Shown here piece after piece: positions 11,253 to 11,634 of a stretch of 11,634 nt of DNA. A program made the position numbers and the translations under genes. Each line of letters starts with the position of its first letter. The first letter of the stretch is position 1. The DNA is from Stenotrophomonas_A sp036403795 (GTDB lineage Bacteria > Pseudomonadota > Gammaproteobacteria > Xanthomonadales > Xanthomonadaceae). The stretch spans positions 1 through 11,634 of the forward strand of contig DASWQJ010000154.1 of assembly GCA_036403795.1 (NCBI GenBank), given 5' to 3'. The notes beneath the pieces are model-generated. The model was not told where the DNA came from. It saw only the letters and a list, made by a program, of their open reading frames with translations, and did not search any database.

Positions 11253-11634
11253 TCAGCCGGCCTCGGCTTCGCGCACCCGGAACCAGGTCGCATACAGCAC
11301 CGGCAAGAACACCAGGGTCAGCACCGTGCCCACGATGAGGCCGCCCATGATCGCCACCGCCATCGAACCGTAGAAGGCGCTGCGCGACAACGGGATCATC
11401 GCCAGCACCGCCGCCAAGGCGGTCAGCACGATCGGACGGAACCGTCGCACGGTGGCGTCCAGGATCGCGTGCCAGCGATCGTGCCCGGCATCGATGTCCT
11501 GTTGGATCTGGTCCACCAGGATCACCGAGTTGCGCATGATCATGCCCGCCAGGGCGATCGTGCCGAGCATCGCCACGAAACCGAATGGCATCTGGAACAG
11601 CAGCAGGAACAACGTCGCCCCGATGATGCCCAGC
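11253..11634 (-). CDS. RND-family efflux transporter permease, C-terminal part (gene runs off the window)
   Basis: The last 126 residues of a resistance-nodulation-division inner-membrane pump. The reading frame is open to the window edge, so the true start lies beyond it. Visible are four hydrophobic segments: the first reading LGIIGATLFLLLF, then the hallmark segment GTIALAGMIMRNSVILVDQI, then PIVLTALAAVLAMIPL, and last MGGLIVGTVLTLVFLPVLY. A short charged end, RVREAEAG, follows. The pattern matches the C-terminal half of the AcrB/MexB-like transmembrane domain. Substrate class (multidrug or metal) cannot be judged from this part, because the proton-relay residues and periplasmic domains are outside. 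It converges on leuB. Confidence 0.9.
   Translation of the reverse strand, partial: LGIIGATLFLLLFQMPFGFVAMLGTIALAGMIMRNSVILVDQIQQDIDAGHDRWHAILDATVRRFRPIVLTALAAVLAMIPLSRSAFYGSMAVAIMGGLIVGTVLTLVFLPVLYATWFRVREAEAG

Noticed and set aside
1..11634. CRISPR arrays, insertion sequences, phage genes or defence systems
   Set aside because: No regularly spaced repeats, transposase motifs, terminal inverted repeats or defence domains were seen; the window is core metabolism.

Overview
The window is a GC-rich stretch (about two-thirds G+C by eye) carrying one long plus-strand operon for branched-chain amino acid biosynthesis: ilvC, ilvG, ilvM, ilvA, leuA, a methyltransferase gene, leuC, leuD, leuB. It is flanked by a minus-strand gamma-glutamyltransferase (partial, 5' part only) and a convergent minus-strand RND efflux pump (partial, 3' part only). 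A merged ilv-leu order with ilvC first and leuB last, strong codon bias towards G/C and the protein sequences all suggest a gammaproteobacterium of the Xanthomonadaceae/Lysobacterales (Xanthomonas, Stenotrophomonas, Lysobacter or relatives). The family assignment is an inference from recalled gene order, not from a search.

Layout. 1-493: N-terminal 164 residues of a secreted gamma-glutamyltransferase, minus strand. 494-about 980: divergent regulatory region with no gene I can support, carrying dyad symmetries and two candidate promoters for the operon. 981-1166: a complete transcription attenuator, consisting of a 42-residue leader peptide with the run Leu-Leu-Val-Leu-Val-Leu-Ile-Thr, mutually exclusive RNA pairings, and an intrinsic terminator with a T run. 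1167-1320: untranslated spacer to ilvC. 1321-11161: the structural genes, tightly packed, mostly with overlapping stop and start codons. 11193-11221: terminator. 11253-11634: C-terminal end of an RND transporter.

How the genes work together. IlvA deaminates threonine to 2-oxobutanoate. IlvG/IlvM (acetohydroxyacid synthase II type) makes the acetohydroxy acids, and IlvC isomerises and reduces them. The dehydratase (ilvD) and transaminase (ilvE) are not here and must lie elsewhere. LeuA draws 2-oxoisovalerate into the leucine branch, LeuC/LeuD isomerise isopropylmalate, and LeuB oxidises and decarboxylates it. A single leader peptide containing Leu, Val, Ile and Thr codons would let one attenuator sense all end products and the isoleucine precursor.

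The least conventional parts are: a very stable 18-bp hairpin between ilvM and ilvA that hides a GGAGG sequence and lies inside a 26-codon mini-ORF linking the two genes by overlaps; a 43-codon mini-ORF that exactly fills the leuC-leuD gap with TGATG junctions at both ends; an uncharacterised methyltransferase inserted between leuA and leuC; and a threonine dehydratase with no allosteric domain but an odd Arg/Pro-rich tail.
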